Below are positions 36,519-48,530 of a stretch of DNA of 64,000 nt, piece by piece; position 1 is the first letter of the stretch; every line of letters begins with the position of its first letter. The DNA comes from Trichinella spiralis (taxonomy: Eukaryota; Nematoda; Enoplea; Trichinellida; Trichinellidae). The stretch lies in NCBI GenBank assembly GCA_000181795.3, contig CM012954.1, positions 14,063,600 through 14,127,599 of the forward strand, in the 5' to 3' direction. The notes beneath the pieces are model-generated. The model saw nothing but the letters and a program-made list of their open reading frames with translations, had not been told where the DNA came from and searched no databases. Made by a program: the position numbers and the translations under genes.

Positions 36519-38608
36519 TAGCCCAATTTAAGCAATCACCCACTGTCCATTTCCATATTTATTATATATTTGCATTTTTTTGGCTTTTCATTCCAGGCGC
36601 GTACAGATACTTTGTATAGCATGCATACAGCAGACTGTAACTGCTACAGATTGTTCCACTTGCCGGTGCTTTTCTTTTCTCATCAATATCTAATATTCAC
36701 ACACGCGCACCCTATATATATTTATACATTCCTTTTTGGTATTTTAATATCATTTGCAAAAGTGAAATGTTTCTTCTTTATTAATTTGTTACAAATAAAC
36801 AGCACCAGTGAAATATTACTACCGATCTACTAGCGACAAAGCAGTAATCATTTTTTTAATTTTTCTTAATTTTTTGGCTTGAATTATTTTTTTCAATCAA
36901 CGTCAATTGTCATTTTTTGTTGTTTAAACAAGCAGCCATAAGTGTGAGAAGTTAGTTGGGGAAAAAGGATTTTGATTATTTCCATTGTGAAGTTTTGTGT
37001 GTGTTTTGTTGAAATATAAATCCATCCATCATATATATATATATATATACTGAATGTCTGATTATTGCGTTTCAGTTCAGAGTGGAGTTGATGTAGCCGT
37101 TGTCGTTTTTGTACTCTTTCTAGACCACTTCATAACATCAAAAATGAATGGCATTTGGCGTCCATTAGTGTGGCTATAATTCAACGTAGATGACATTTAG
37201 CTTGATGACAGCTGTCAGACTTTGTCAGTGGACTTTTTTTTGTCTCTTTCTTTAACATTGAGCTTATCTGAGGTAATCCATCCATCTTGGGGCGTTTTCT
37301 TTTCTTTTCTGTTGCTTTAACTCATGACTGTTGTTTTACTTAATTAATTCAAGCAATAACTATTATGAATAAATACAAGAATATGTGTATACGGCGGCGA
37401 CGAATTGTACAAACATGCTTATGAAAACTACACTTCAATTGAGCAAACATAATTCAATATTGCAGATTATGTGCAGAATAAATATAATTTGTTTAATTTA
37501 ATGATATTTTCAGATGTAACATCTCTTCCTTGTCTTGTTAAGGTACCAATCAGTGGTTTTTGTTTTGCGTTTTGAAAAACAGTGAGAGGTAGATTTTTCA
37601 GATCGATCACTCATTGCGTTTTGATCAGATGAGTGTTGTTAGGCGTTGGATGTCATTAATAGGCACTGACGTGCAGTTTATAGCGGCTGCTAATATCCAT
37701 TTACTTATTAGCGAGCGTGTTGCAGTCAAAGAGGAAATGTTGTGAATTAGCGGAACTTTGAAGAGAGTTGTTCAACTTTTATTCAATCTACATGAAATGA
37801 ATATTATTAGTTGATAAATAATACAATAAAATTATTTATTACTTCAACTCAAAACTCGCTTCTCATGCTGATAATAAATTATACAAACATACAGAGAGAG
37901 AGAGAGAGAGAGTATGCTGGGTTTTATTTTAAATCAAAAAAGAAGACAAAACAAAAAAGTTTAATTTTTAATATTTATGCATTTGTTTAATTGTTCAGCT
38001 GCACGCATGCACTGAATTGTTGTTGGTGATGACTTATTGATGCTTTTTGCAGATTAGTGTGGTTGATGTGAAAACTGCATCCCAATTTGTTCGTTTCAGT
38101 ACGACAGAATTTCTACTAGTAAGTTCATTTTTGCATTACTGTTGTTTTGCACATTATTTATAATTATTGCTCTCGGGTAAGTAAATTCATCGAAAAAAAG
38201 TTAATCAAAGTAAGCATTGTCGTCACATTGGCATCATTTTATTAATTTAATTCAGTGATCAGATCAAGCAAAATTATGATGCTTTTATCATTCATCATTT
38301 TTACTAGTACAGTATGCAGTTGATTATCTTCTATCTTCCTGGAATCATTCATTCAGTTTTATAAATTTTACTCGCTACTGTTGATTATTCGCACGCCAAA
38401 AAAAAAGAAACATGAAAAACTTTTATTCTTCTAATAAAGTGGAAGCACCGAACAATGAACAGCAAACAACAACAACATCAGCAGCAACAAAATTCATTAA
38501 GATGAATGACTAGAGAGAGCAATAGGAAAATGAATTATTGAAAGCAAAAAGAAAAAATGCCACCCGTGCCAAGGATTTTATCTATATACGTTGCAGTTCT
38601 GTACAGTT
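36519..38608. other. Intergenic region with simple repeats
   Basis: 2.1 kb without a supported gene. It holds (AT)n at 37030-37049, (AG)n at 37893-37912 and a perfect 12-bp palindrome with an E-box core at 37206-37217. Short GC-richer patches lie near 37080-37260 and 37550-37760. Nothing here reads as coding. Confidence 0.5.
37893..37912. repeat. (AG)10 microsatellite
   Basis: Ten AG units in intergenic DNA. Confidence 0.9.
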
Positions 38609-41430
38609 TCAATATTGATAAATTGGCAACGGATGTCCTTCTGTATTGAAAACATATTCGTCCAACGTTAGTGTAGAATTGTCGTCGTCGAACAATAAAT
38701 ATAGGTATTTGAGTGTTTCAGCTAAGAAGAAGCTTTCCATTTTTTCAATGCACTTCGGCTCTTCTACCAGTACACTTTGCACGGAACAATAGCCGTTGAC
38801 TTGTTTGGCATGTTTTTCAATTGCTTGAAACACTTGCCACCCCCAATCTTGATAAATAGGATCTTTTGTAATACGATACAAATAAAACCAACTTTCAATT
38901 GCTTCTGGTCTGAGGAGACTGTGCGAGTCAGCTTGCTAGTGAGAAGAAAAAAAACAGTTAAGTTTTCTCTGGTACTTATGAACAGTATAATTGTTTTGGT
39001 AGTGTTACTTTGATTTCAATGTCCGGTTTCGAAGACAAATCATTCACATTGAAATACGCAATCTCGGGACCCAAGCCCAGTGGATTGGCAGCGTAAAATT
39101 CATAACATGTTGTTGCTACACTTTTCGCCGTCTCCAGTAGCATTTCATTCAAACCGTGATGCACTGCTAACGCCAGCTGACCTGGCAGAAAGCAAACCAA
39201 ATGATCCTTATATTACAAAATAGTCGTGTATTATTCAACTAAAGCAACCAATAATGTAGATAAACTGTATATTTCATTTCAATTACCATTTTCGGTGAAA
39301 ATGACGAATTTTGAAGCAATTCTCCAACAAATGCTAATTTTCGAGATTTACTACGTCGAAGAAGCAACTTAGTAACACCGGACATGCTTTTCAAAAAATC
39401 ATCCTTTAACCTGAAAAAAGCATATGGATGGAGGATGTTCAAGGGGAATAAATTATAGTAGTAATTATAATATAACACACCAATTAATTGTTTTTCCTGT
39501 CTGAAGCCATTGTTTCAGTAAATATTCATAGTAACTGTCTGTACGGGCGCCTAAGGTGATTCGACCTTCTTTGACAAATTTTCCCGTATCGACATTGATG
39601 AACATTGGACACAGACCAGCGTATTTTTTACACTGCTGCTGATTGTGAATAGTAGTTGACACTTTGAACGCTGCTAACTGAAATAAAACGATGTTCAACA
39701 ACAGTACTTTTATATAAAATAGAAAAATATAATTTGTGTGAAATGGAATTTGTACTTCGTATTTGGAATCATTTGTAGCTCGACTGAGTTCTCGAAATTC
39801 AAGCTGCAAGCTAGCCACTTCTGAAAGCGAACTAAGCGACATCCACGGTGGATTTCGCCCTTCGCCAGTGTGCAAATTAACATCACTGTATGGGATACCA
39901 CTTTTAGTGGAAAATGCAGGCATAAGACGATCACCTAATTCTTTCTGCAACAGCTGTATTTTAAAATTAACATAATTAAAAATAATTTCTTTATATAAAC
40001 CGCTTTTTCTAGAAACAGATCATCATCCGTAAGGCGATAAACACTCAGCAAGCCTCCGAGAATACGTATAGTCACTTCGAAAAGACTGACAAATCGATCT
40101 ACATCCGCACTGAATGTTGAAAATTGATTTCGTACTGCAGTAAATTCTGAAAGGTATTCTCGACAATGACAAATCATAGCTCTCAACTGTTGTACATGTG
40201 TACACATTTAATTGTTTACCTTCATTCAGACCCATGATTAACATCGTGTCCAAACTGTCCACCAGAGTCAGTTGCAAGCCGAACCATTCCTTGGTAGGTT
40301 TGGCGTTGACAGGATCCAGCATATCACTGCCGAAAGCATACCGCTTGTACGCATCCCAAGCATGACGGAACGCGTTCACCACGGCTCTCTGGCGTTCATT
40401 GGACGGTCCTTTATCATAAAAGTAAACAATAATTCAAATTCATTTAATCTGCATACCAAAATGCAATATAATCACCATTGAAATTCCCTGCTCTTTTTCC
40501 TTCATCTATTTCATAGGACATACTAATCACTGGTTGTGTTTTGACATTTACTGCAACGTCCTACAAAATATTCGGAAAAATCAAATGCGCTTACTAAACA
40601 GATAATAGCAACAGATTTCATTATTTGCAAACTGGTAACAATATTTAAACAATGCATAACGTGGTCCATATATTCTGTACTAATTGTACAAAATAATATT
40701 ACATTTTCTTTATTTAGATGGTTTTCAAAAAAGTGAAAATGTTTGATTTAATGAATTAATACATGTATATATATAATTAAATAGTTTTATACAAGATATT
40801 TATTAATTTCAATATCAAACGAAAATTATAACATTAACTAACTTGAAAATAGTTTATACTGTAGTATATTATACATCATATTTTGACAAGTTGTTGTTGT
40901 TTGATCTGAAAATACATTTCATTTGAAAAAAATTTCGAAATTTCTCTACAGCTGTATGTAAAATAATGTTCTTTTAATCACATACAAAACGATTCATTCA
41001 AATGTACTGCAGTTCTAGCGTTATTAATGCAGATAATGTTGACATTGAAAATTTCATCATGCTGAATACAGTATAGTATACAAATGCACTCATAAATGAA
41101 TGTTAAAATTACTTATACTACTAATAGTACATAATTAACTACTAACAGTCTTAGCAGAAGTCAACAATACTTACATCATCTTTCTTGACACGACGAAGAT
41201 ATAATAAAGCAGCTGAGCATGTACTGAATATACCAATTATGATCAACAAGAAGCGCACAATTCTAGGTATTCGTCTCCAGTTCTGAAGGAAACAAGTCTA
41301 CTGTTATTAGGGTTGTTGATTAAAAAATATCTGTAATTTTCAGTACTCGGCTGAAAGCAGTTTTCAAGCGACGCTGCTTTTGAATATTACCCAAATTTTC
41401 ATCGATGTCAATTATTAATGGGGCGTGCAT
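38609..41430 (-). CDS. MAN1B1: ER mannosyl-oligosaccharide 1,2-alpha-mannosidase (GH47)
   Basis: A calcium-dependent enzyme that trims the middle-branch mannose from Man9GlcNAc2 in the ER and early Golgi, marking slow-folding glycoproteins for degradation. The start is ATG 41428-41430 ([12 protein letters not shown]). A short cytosolic segment leads to one membrane span ([18 protein letters not shown]) after RIPRIVR, the type II layout of the family. The catalytic domain opens with [18 protein letters not shown] and shows [77 protein letters not shown] and the calcium-binding FNTEGHPLP near the stop (38609-38611). The last three motifs match MAN1B1 better than Golgi MAN1A or EDEM. An intron of about 0.6 kb lies between the anchor and the stem exon. 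It is divergent from ATG16. Confidence 0.9.
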
Positions 41431-42348
41431 TTACCAACTGAAATGATTGTCAATTCTAAAATTTCAAGCATATAAAATACGGCGAAAGCTGTATCAGTAA
41501 ATAAATTTCATGTACAATCACTGTAACACCAAGCGCGTTCAATAGTAAATAGCAAAGACTGTTTGCATTACTGAAAGTTACATTGAAGCTCAGTAACAAG
41601 CATCAATACAAACATTAATGAATATAAATATATAATTCTCCTGCCGTTAATCGTACATTTTTCGTTACTATTTTTACAAGGCAATTACTGTAATTATAAT
41701 TATTCAGGTTTTATTCATTATGCACAAATTGTTGTTATCCACTTTTATTTTGTTAAATAAAAAATTAGCTTGATAATAGAAGGAATTTGATAAATTAAAA
41801 AAATTATTTTAGAATGAATTCACTGTTTTTTATTCTTTAACTACGTTAATGTTATCGAAGAAAAAACAATATTTAATGGTCATTGTTGTATAATAAGTTT
41901 CACAAATTGAACTTGAATGTTGATAAAAAGTACAGTGGTGATGCGATAATTGTAGTCCAAAGGTATGTAGGTGTTGGAGCTTGTAATTTGTAATTGCAAA
42001 GCTGTCTCAAATTATTTTTAACTTTCTGATACTAGAATAGCCAAAAATAATATGCTTTATTATTTTTTTCAATTTTACAACCTTCATTTTGTTTTACTTT
42101 GATGAACATCAATGTGAGCGTACAATTTCTGTTTAAACAAATGAATATTGATATCATTATTTTATTGCAGTTTTGTTTTGATGGTGGATAGTACTGACGA
42201 ATAGCAGTTGAACAATGGATGTTTGGAAGCGATGTCAGAAGGAAAAATACTAATGAAGCTATTCAACAACAACAACAACGTATTGGTTGATCATTTTCAC
42301 TGCCGATATTGTTTGAAGTGATGATAAAGGAGTGAAAAATATTTTACA
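41431..42348. promoter_or_regulatory. Shared divergent promoter region, MAN1B1 and ATG16
   Basis: 918 bp separates the two start codons, which point away from each other. Sequence is AT-rich with no coding frame. A bidirectional promoter is plausible, but no defined element stands out. Confidence 0.4.
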
Positions 42349-45000
42349 ATGAGCTATCGTGATGTGATTTTTGATCAACTAAAATGTCGTAACCAGTCGA
42401 TGAACGATGCGTATATGGATATATATCTGTCGTGTAATAATTTTGCAATTTGTTCTATTGAAATTCTATTTGGAATCTTTTTTTGATTTAGATTCAGAAC
42501 TGTTCGATGCTGTATCACATTTGAAATCTGTTATTAAACGACTTAGCACAACTGACGGGAAAGGTGGAGAAAATGAAATTGATAAAGAAAAAATAAGAAC
42601 TCTTGAAACTCAGCTTTTGGAACTGCAGCAAGAAAGGGCAGATTTGTATAAAAAACGCGGCGAAGTATTTTTCTTTTTTTTAGTTTAGTTACATCTTTGC
42701 GTGATTTGATTTAATATTTTAATAATTTCGTGTAAAATATCAAACACTGAACGTTTTTTCTGTTCGATAGCATTATTATTAATATTATTAATACTAATAT
42801 TATTGCTAATAATGATAGATAAATTTGCTTAGAACGCCGAAATGCTTATTGAACTTAACAGAAAGTTGGAAGAAAAGGAAGATGAACGATTGCATGCTTT
42901 GAAGCAGTAAGTTTAATTATTTTGATCAGGTGTTTCAGATGTTTCCTAAGACAGAAGATATTTTATTTAGACTGGAATGCAATTTAGAAGAAAAGCAAAA
43001 GCTTGAAGCTGAAAATAGAAAACTCAAAGAAAACTTGGAAAATATGACTAAGAATAATCAGGTCGTCAGAATGAATTGATTGATGTGTCGCTTTTTGAAT
43101 TTAAATAAATTGTGCTTGTCAATTGTAGTTGTTGAAAGACGAACATGTAGTTTTGCAGAGTACTTTGACCGTGCTCGAAGGACAGTTTCAAGCTCTCAAA
43201 GTTGAAAATGCTCAAATGTTAGACAGGTGGAAGTTGTTGAATCAACGTGAAGCGGATGTTTTGAATTTGGAAAATGATCTGCAGATGCAGTAACTGTTTT
43301 CTTCGTATTATTATGTTTATGGCACATTTGTTGTTTTCTGTGTTTCGTAGGATGAGGAGTTTGAAACTTCAGTATGAATTAGCCGAAGCAGCTGAGCCGT
43401 TTGTTCAAATTGATGACATGGAAAACATGTAAGAAATGCATTTTTTTTAATGTGTCAATAAGTTTTCCAATGTTACAATACAAGTGGATTGCATAGCACA
43501 TAAAAATGTAGACTTTAATATATATATAGTTTTGTAAAGATGGTGTAGTTATTATGATATTGTTTTTGAATCACACCAAATGATCGAAGTGCATTTAGAA
43601 AAGATTCACCGTCGCCGTCAATATCTGATTCTAGTGGTTCATTTGTTCCCAAGTCGTTGAAATGCAAATTCGTAAGCACTGAGAAAGTCACATCTGTTAG
43701 AATTACTTTGATTCTCTTTCAGGAAGCTCACGATGGAGAAGTGTTGACATTGTGCTGGGGTCGTTGTGGGAAAATTTTAGCCACTGGCGGAACGGATCGA
43801 CGGCTTAAACTGTGGGAAATTGTTGACGGTTGGATGATGTTTCTTTGAATAATGGCGAAAGAAATGCATTTTTTAAATGGGAAAAAATTGTTTTTTCCAG
43901 GTCAGCATGGTAGGCCGGCTACATTGATGGGATGCAATCAGGCTGTGACTTGTGCGGATTTTGATCTCAACGGAAGTCTAGTGTTGGCGGGAAGCAATGA
44001 TTTCGCCACTCGCATCTGGAGTGTTGCTGACCAGCGACTTCGACACTCGCTTACTGGCCACAGCGGCAAAGTTTTGTGTGCGAAATTTGTAACTGGCGGT
44101 CGAGTGATCACTGGTTCGCATGACCGTACGATTCGAATTTGGGATCTTCAAGGTCGATCCTGTAAGTAGTGAATTTAAAGTAGCAAAACATATTTAAACT
44201 AACTCAAATTGTAAGTGCGGTGTAATTTATTAATAATTAAATGAAAAAAAAATTTTTTATCCTAGGCTATAGAACGTTGCTTTCCGCTTCGACTTGTTAC
44301 GATCTGGTGGCGGTTGGCAATTCGCAGTCAATGCTGATTAGTGGTCATTTTGACAAAAAAATACGTTTTTGGGATGATCGTTGTCAACACGTGGTAAAAG
44401 ATATGCAAGTTGGAGGAAAAATTACATCTCTCGACGTAGCCAACGGTAAATAGTTAGTTCTTTTATAAATCTAATTATATTTGTCATCTGCATATTTTTC
44501 TTTTCATCTTCAGATGACGTCAATTTACTATGCACTACCAGAGAAGATTTGATTTATTGCATTGATTTGAGGCAGTGTTTGGTGAAACGTAGTTTTGGGT
44601 AAATTAACTTTTTGTTGAGTACTTTTATAGTCAGTTTTTAAATTCACTAAATGATTTGCAATGTTTAACAGTTGGTTTAATGAGAGGCTTCTTTTTTTTT
44701 GTAGGGCCGATGGTTTCAAAATTGGTTATGATTTTGTCAGAGGAAAATTCAGTCCTGATTCACACTATTGCATCTGCGGCTCAGCAGATGGAAATGTTTA
44801 CATATGGAATGCAATGTCAGGCAAATTGGAAACAGTTCTAACCAACGGACATAGGTTCGTTTTGAGATTCATTATTTTTGTCATATTATTTTTTAAATAT
44901 TGATTTTTGTAGTTCTTGTGTAATTGCATCCATGTGGAACTTGGATGGAACAGTTGTGGCCACTTGTGAAAAACAAAAAGTAGTATCAATATGGATGTAA
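42349..45000 (+). CDS. ATG16L1: Autophagy protein ATG16 (coiled coil plus WD40)
   Basis: A scaffold of the ATG12-ATG5-ATG16 complex that directs lipidation of ATG8/LC3 at the growing autophagosome. ATG 42349 opens MSYRDVIFDQLKCRNQSMNDAYMDIYLS, which matches the ATG5-binding helix of ATG16L1 (exon 1 ends before gtaata near 42434). Exons at 42490-43430 form the coiled coil (LETQLLELQQERADLYKKRGE, TLTVLEGQFQALKVEN) and end in an acidic linker. The seven-blade WD40 follows: AHDGEVLTLCWG, LATGGTDRRLKLWEI, AGSNDFATRIWSV, LTGHSGKVLCAKF, TGSHDRTIRIWDL, SGHFDKKIRFWDD and ICGSADGNVYIWNA, ending VVSIWM. Each blade has its ATG16L1 counterpart. A poly(A) signal AATAAA lies just after the stop near 45013. 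Confidence 0.92.
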
Positions 45001-45144
45001 TGCTGATATATGAATAAAATTGTTTCATAAATGGAGATGTTATTTTTGCTGTACATACGTTCAAATATATATTTTTTTTAATTTTTGTCTTTGACTTTTC
45101 ATTTCTCTAAATTTTTGCTTATTAGTGTATGAATTTAGTTTTCA
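45001..45144. other. Short intercistronic gap ATG16-XRCC2
   Basis: 144 bp lie between the ATG16 stop and the XRCC2 start, with an AATAAA near 45013 and a T-rich stretch at 45068-45117. This spacing is in the range of nematode operons, where the downstream gene is trans-spliced. It could also be an ordinary close tandem. Confidence 0.45.
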
Positions 45145-46000
45145 ATGACTTTTAAATATCGTACCGAGACTGGTAGTCAGGTGAGTTTTGTTCGCATGCT
45201 GTGGATAGTTTTGAATTCTTTTATAAATATTACAACAGTATTTATAATTTTCTTTTATCTTTACGCGCATTTATGTGTACGCATTGTATGTTTAGCTGTT
45301 TTCACGTTTAAATCCGAAACCAGCTTTATCGATATCTCTGGGAGGTCTGTTTCCTGACCCATTGCAGCCGAAGCATATTGTGGAAATTGTCGGCGGCAGC
45401 GGCTCTGGGAAAACGTTGCTTCTGCTGGAAGTGATCGCCAGTTGCATTATTGATCTTCAGGTAGGTGTGCTGCTGTTGGACTGTGATCGTCATTTTTGTT
45501 TATCCGCTCTGGTGAACGTGTTGTCCATGCGTAATCCGGGTGCCAAAGATGAACAAGCTTTGCTGAACTGTTTGAATCGACTTCACTCGATCGTTTGCCG
45601 CAACGGCGAGGATTTGTGGCACAGTTTGGATTTTGCCGACAAAATTGTCCACCGTACCGCTTCACTGATGAACGTGATAATTATTGACAGTGTTTCGGCT
45701 TTTTCTCTGACCAGTGCCGGTAATTTGCGCGAAAAGCACGAACGTCTGGTCTTGAAAGTGCGACGCACAGTCGAAGAGCACAATTTGGTCGCTTTCATCA
45801 CCAGGCAAACGGTCACCAGACATCCAGACCGTGCAGAAGAAACTGGACGTCATGTTTCTGCAATTTTGGACCATTGTTGGCGCAAAGCCAACACCGTACG
45901 CGTGCAAACCCATTGCTTCAACTGGAATCAGTTTCAAGCCACCGTGGACAATCGAATTGTTCATTTTCGATCGATTAATGGAAGACCCTGTTTCAATTGA
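45145..46000 (+). CDS. XRCC2: XRCC2-like RAD51 paralogue
   Basis: A RecA-fold ATPase-like protein of the RAD51 family. XRCC2 forms the BCDX2 complex that helps RAD51 load at broken or stalled forks. Two short exons (MTFKYRTETGSQ, then LFSRLNPKPAL) join a long exon, about 246 residues in all. The opening RTETGSQLFSRL matches AESGTELLARL in human XRCC2, and LFPDPLQPKHIVEIVGG matches its LF-x-HGDILEFHG entry. Walker A is GGSGSGKT (about 45389-45415). Walker B is NVIIIDSVSAF near 45675, and VGVLLLDCDRHFCLSALV corresponds to VEVLFIDTDYHFDMLRLV. The single-core layout without an N-terminal helix-hairpin-helix fits XRCC2. Stop TGA 45998-46000; convergent with the small heat-shock gene. Confidence 0.85.
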
Positions 46001-46185
46001 CTGTTAGTCTTCTTTGTTCGGCGAACGTCGTTCTGTACGCGCTGTTTTTGGTATGATGTTGAAATTGTACGAATTTTTTTTCATTTCAAACAATTCTACC
46101 TGCGTATCAGTTTACTTACAGTCTGACATGTGTGAGTAGGTAATAATATATTGAATGTGAACGGTGAATTTTGTGTTTGGTGAAA

Positions 46186-47724
46186 TTAATTTCCGTGTGC
46201 CACATCAACCGGATCAAATGCGAGTGCCAATTTGATCGGTTTTTCTTTTTTTGCAATCACCTGCAGATATTTTTCATTTTTAAATTTAAACTGCACCGTT
46301 TTCGGGTCGATGTTCAACGGCATTTGATAACTGCGGAACAGTTCCCTTGCGCGGTATTGGTTTGTTGGCAATGGGGCGTTCGATTTGCAATGAATCAGCA
46401 ATTCGTTGCCCATCACTTTTGCCTAAATGAATAATTTATCAGTCATACAATTTGGATGCAATTTTATCTAAATGACAATTTACGTTTCAAAAATAAAGCG
46501 GTCATCACTGGCAGACAAATGATTCCTGTCTTAAGCATTAATTAGAAAGAATATTTATCATTTTGTTCATAGTTGATCTTTCTTCATTTCTAAGTAAACG
46601 TAAAGTGCTTTAATTTTAGTAACAATGTAAACAGTGATTAAGATTAATTTGGAGGCTTGAAGAGAAAGACCCAAATGCTGGTGCACAACTAGTGCTCACG
46701 AACAATTGTAATTATTTCAATGCAAATCGTTTTTTCTCAATTTCTCTTCAAGATAACATTTTTTAAAGTAGTTTAGGTGTAATATTTTTTTCTGGTGATT
46801 TAAGCGGAACTGAAATTTGTTTTATTGGTTTTTTTATGCACTTAACACTCACTACCTCTCGAAACTTGGCAAATATTTTCAGTTGAAATAAACTGTTGTT
46901 TTTCAAATCTAATGCACTCTTATTGTGCATTTGTCAACAGAAATTGTGAAAAAATTTTAAATATTCGTCATTGTTATATTTATTATATTATTGGTTTGCT
47001 GTTTCTGAATTTTTGACCGTTGATTTAAAGTTGAAAAATTGCCAATATCCCTAAATATCAAGAATCAAATTTTAAAACCGTCTATTTCAGTTTTGAATTA
47101 ATCATTAAATTTTTTCAAACTTTGAACAATGTAGATAAAATTGTTTTTATAGTTTGTTGAAAATGCAGATATTCGATACTTACGGCTACTTCAGCGGATG
47201 TGAACGGTGCGATGGCGAGCTTGACTTCAAACTCATTTTCAGTGTTGTAAACACTGACTGGTCCCAAAGGCCAGTCCCAGAGTGACGAAGAACGGTCACT
47301 GAAGCCTCCTTGGCCAAAGCCCGCCGGCTTTTTCCTGCCTAGCATTGGTGATGTCATCGTTGTTGTAACTGGGACTGTTTCTGTTTCGGCGGTGATTTGC
47401 TTCACTTCATCAGAATCGACGAGATTATTCAATTCAGCTAGACTGTGGATGAGCTGTTTTGCTTCAAGCGTCCTCTGACCACGTATCAAACCCCGGCGTG
47501 TATAAACCGTTGGATTATCAATGGCCACAAATTGCGGATTCACGCTTTCCCGGCGTGTTTTCAACGATCGACATTCCTCTGGGCAGGGTTCGTCTTTGCA
47601 CTCTTCGTTTGCCGTACCATTTCTTAAACCAATAAAGAAAACATATCAAGCATTTACTAATGAGATATATTTATTGCGTGAAAAATTGGAATATTCCTTC
47701 TTCTCACTCTTTCCTCTCTGCCAT
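46186..47724 (-). CDS. Small heat-shock protein (alpha-crystallin/Hsp20 family)
   Basis: Three exons, about 230 residues. The first is tiny (ATG 47722-47724, MAERK, phase 2). The second carries a polar N-terminal arm with a cysteine cluster (ANEECKDEPCPEEC) and ends in WDWPLGPVSVYNTENEFEVKL and IAPFTSAEVA. An intron of about 755 bp follows, and the third exon continues KVMGNELLIHCKS, ELFRSYQMPLNIDPKTVQFK and the closing strands. The order (xVKL-APFxxxEV, KVxGNELxIH, R-x-RSYxxPxNIDP-TV) is that of an alpha-crystallin domain, which binds unfolding proteins without ATP. The usual C-terminal I-x-I motif is not evident and the N-terminal arm is unusually long, so this may be a specialised member rather than a stress-induced one. 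Stop 46186-46188. Confidence 0.8.
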
Positions 47725-47930
47725 AGTTGTTGTTCGTGAAAAATCATCAACACAGTTTGCACATTCTCAGCAACCTGGTGGAGCTGGATATGGTTTGATC
47801 AATTTTTGATAGCTGCGTTGAAATTCGACAATTTATTTCTGCCAATGAAATTCAGTCATTTCAGTATATATATCGAAAAGTCTGTTTGCCAAACCACAAC
47901 CACTCGACCGCGGACAGCTTTCGGACAAGC

Positions 47931-47938
47931 TTTTTATA
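47931..47938 (-). promoter_or_regulatory. TATA box candidate for the small heat-shock gene
   Basis: On the minus strand the sequence reads GCTTTATAAAAAGC, a strong TATA match about 210 bp before the start codon. No good nGAAnnTTCnnGAAn heat-shock element was found beside it; the nearest match has 3-base spacing. Confidence 0.4.
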
Positions 47939-48530
47939 AAGCTGGAAAAATTCTGGCATTGTCACCGACCAGGTGCTTTCTGACAACCACTGAAACTCCA
48001 CCAAACTGATGGCAGTGGCGCATCAACTGGTAGAACCACTTGAAAGCCAAGCGAAGTGCTTTTCGTTGCCACTATTTATTTTTCAATTAAAAAAGGTTTT
48101 TCTTCCTGCAAGTGAAATTTTATTTATTTTTTTCAAAATATTCAACCTTTTCCTTTTATATGACTGTTTTAATTTAAGGAAAAGCTAACTAAGTGAACAG
48201 TTGAAGAGACTTTTTTCTCCCGTTTCTGTAATAAGATACTTTTGCAAAGTATTTAAATAGCAAAATATGGTTCAAAAAGAACTGGGTTTGATGTTTTTAT
48301 TTATTTTATTCAACTATTGATACAATTTATAGGGTAATTGTGAGTTGTTTTTTAAATTAATGAGTGATTTACAATATTTTTAGTGCATACTTAATCATCA
48401 GTTTACTGTAATGTGCCAGACAACCGCTAAAGAATGAATGAATTTTGGTATCACAGTTTTACGCTTATTTAGCCGTAAATTGTTGTTCAGTACAGCTTGT
48501 TGCAAATTTCCAAACAAATACAGCTCTATC

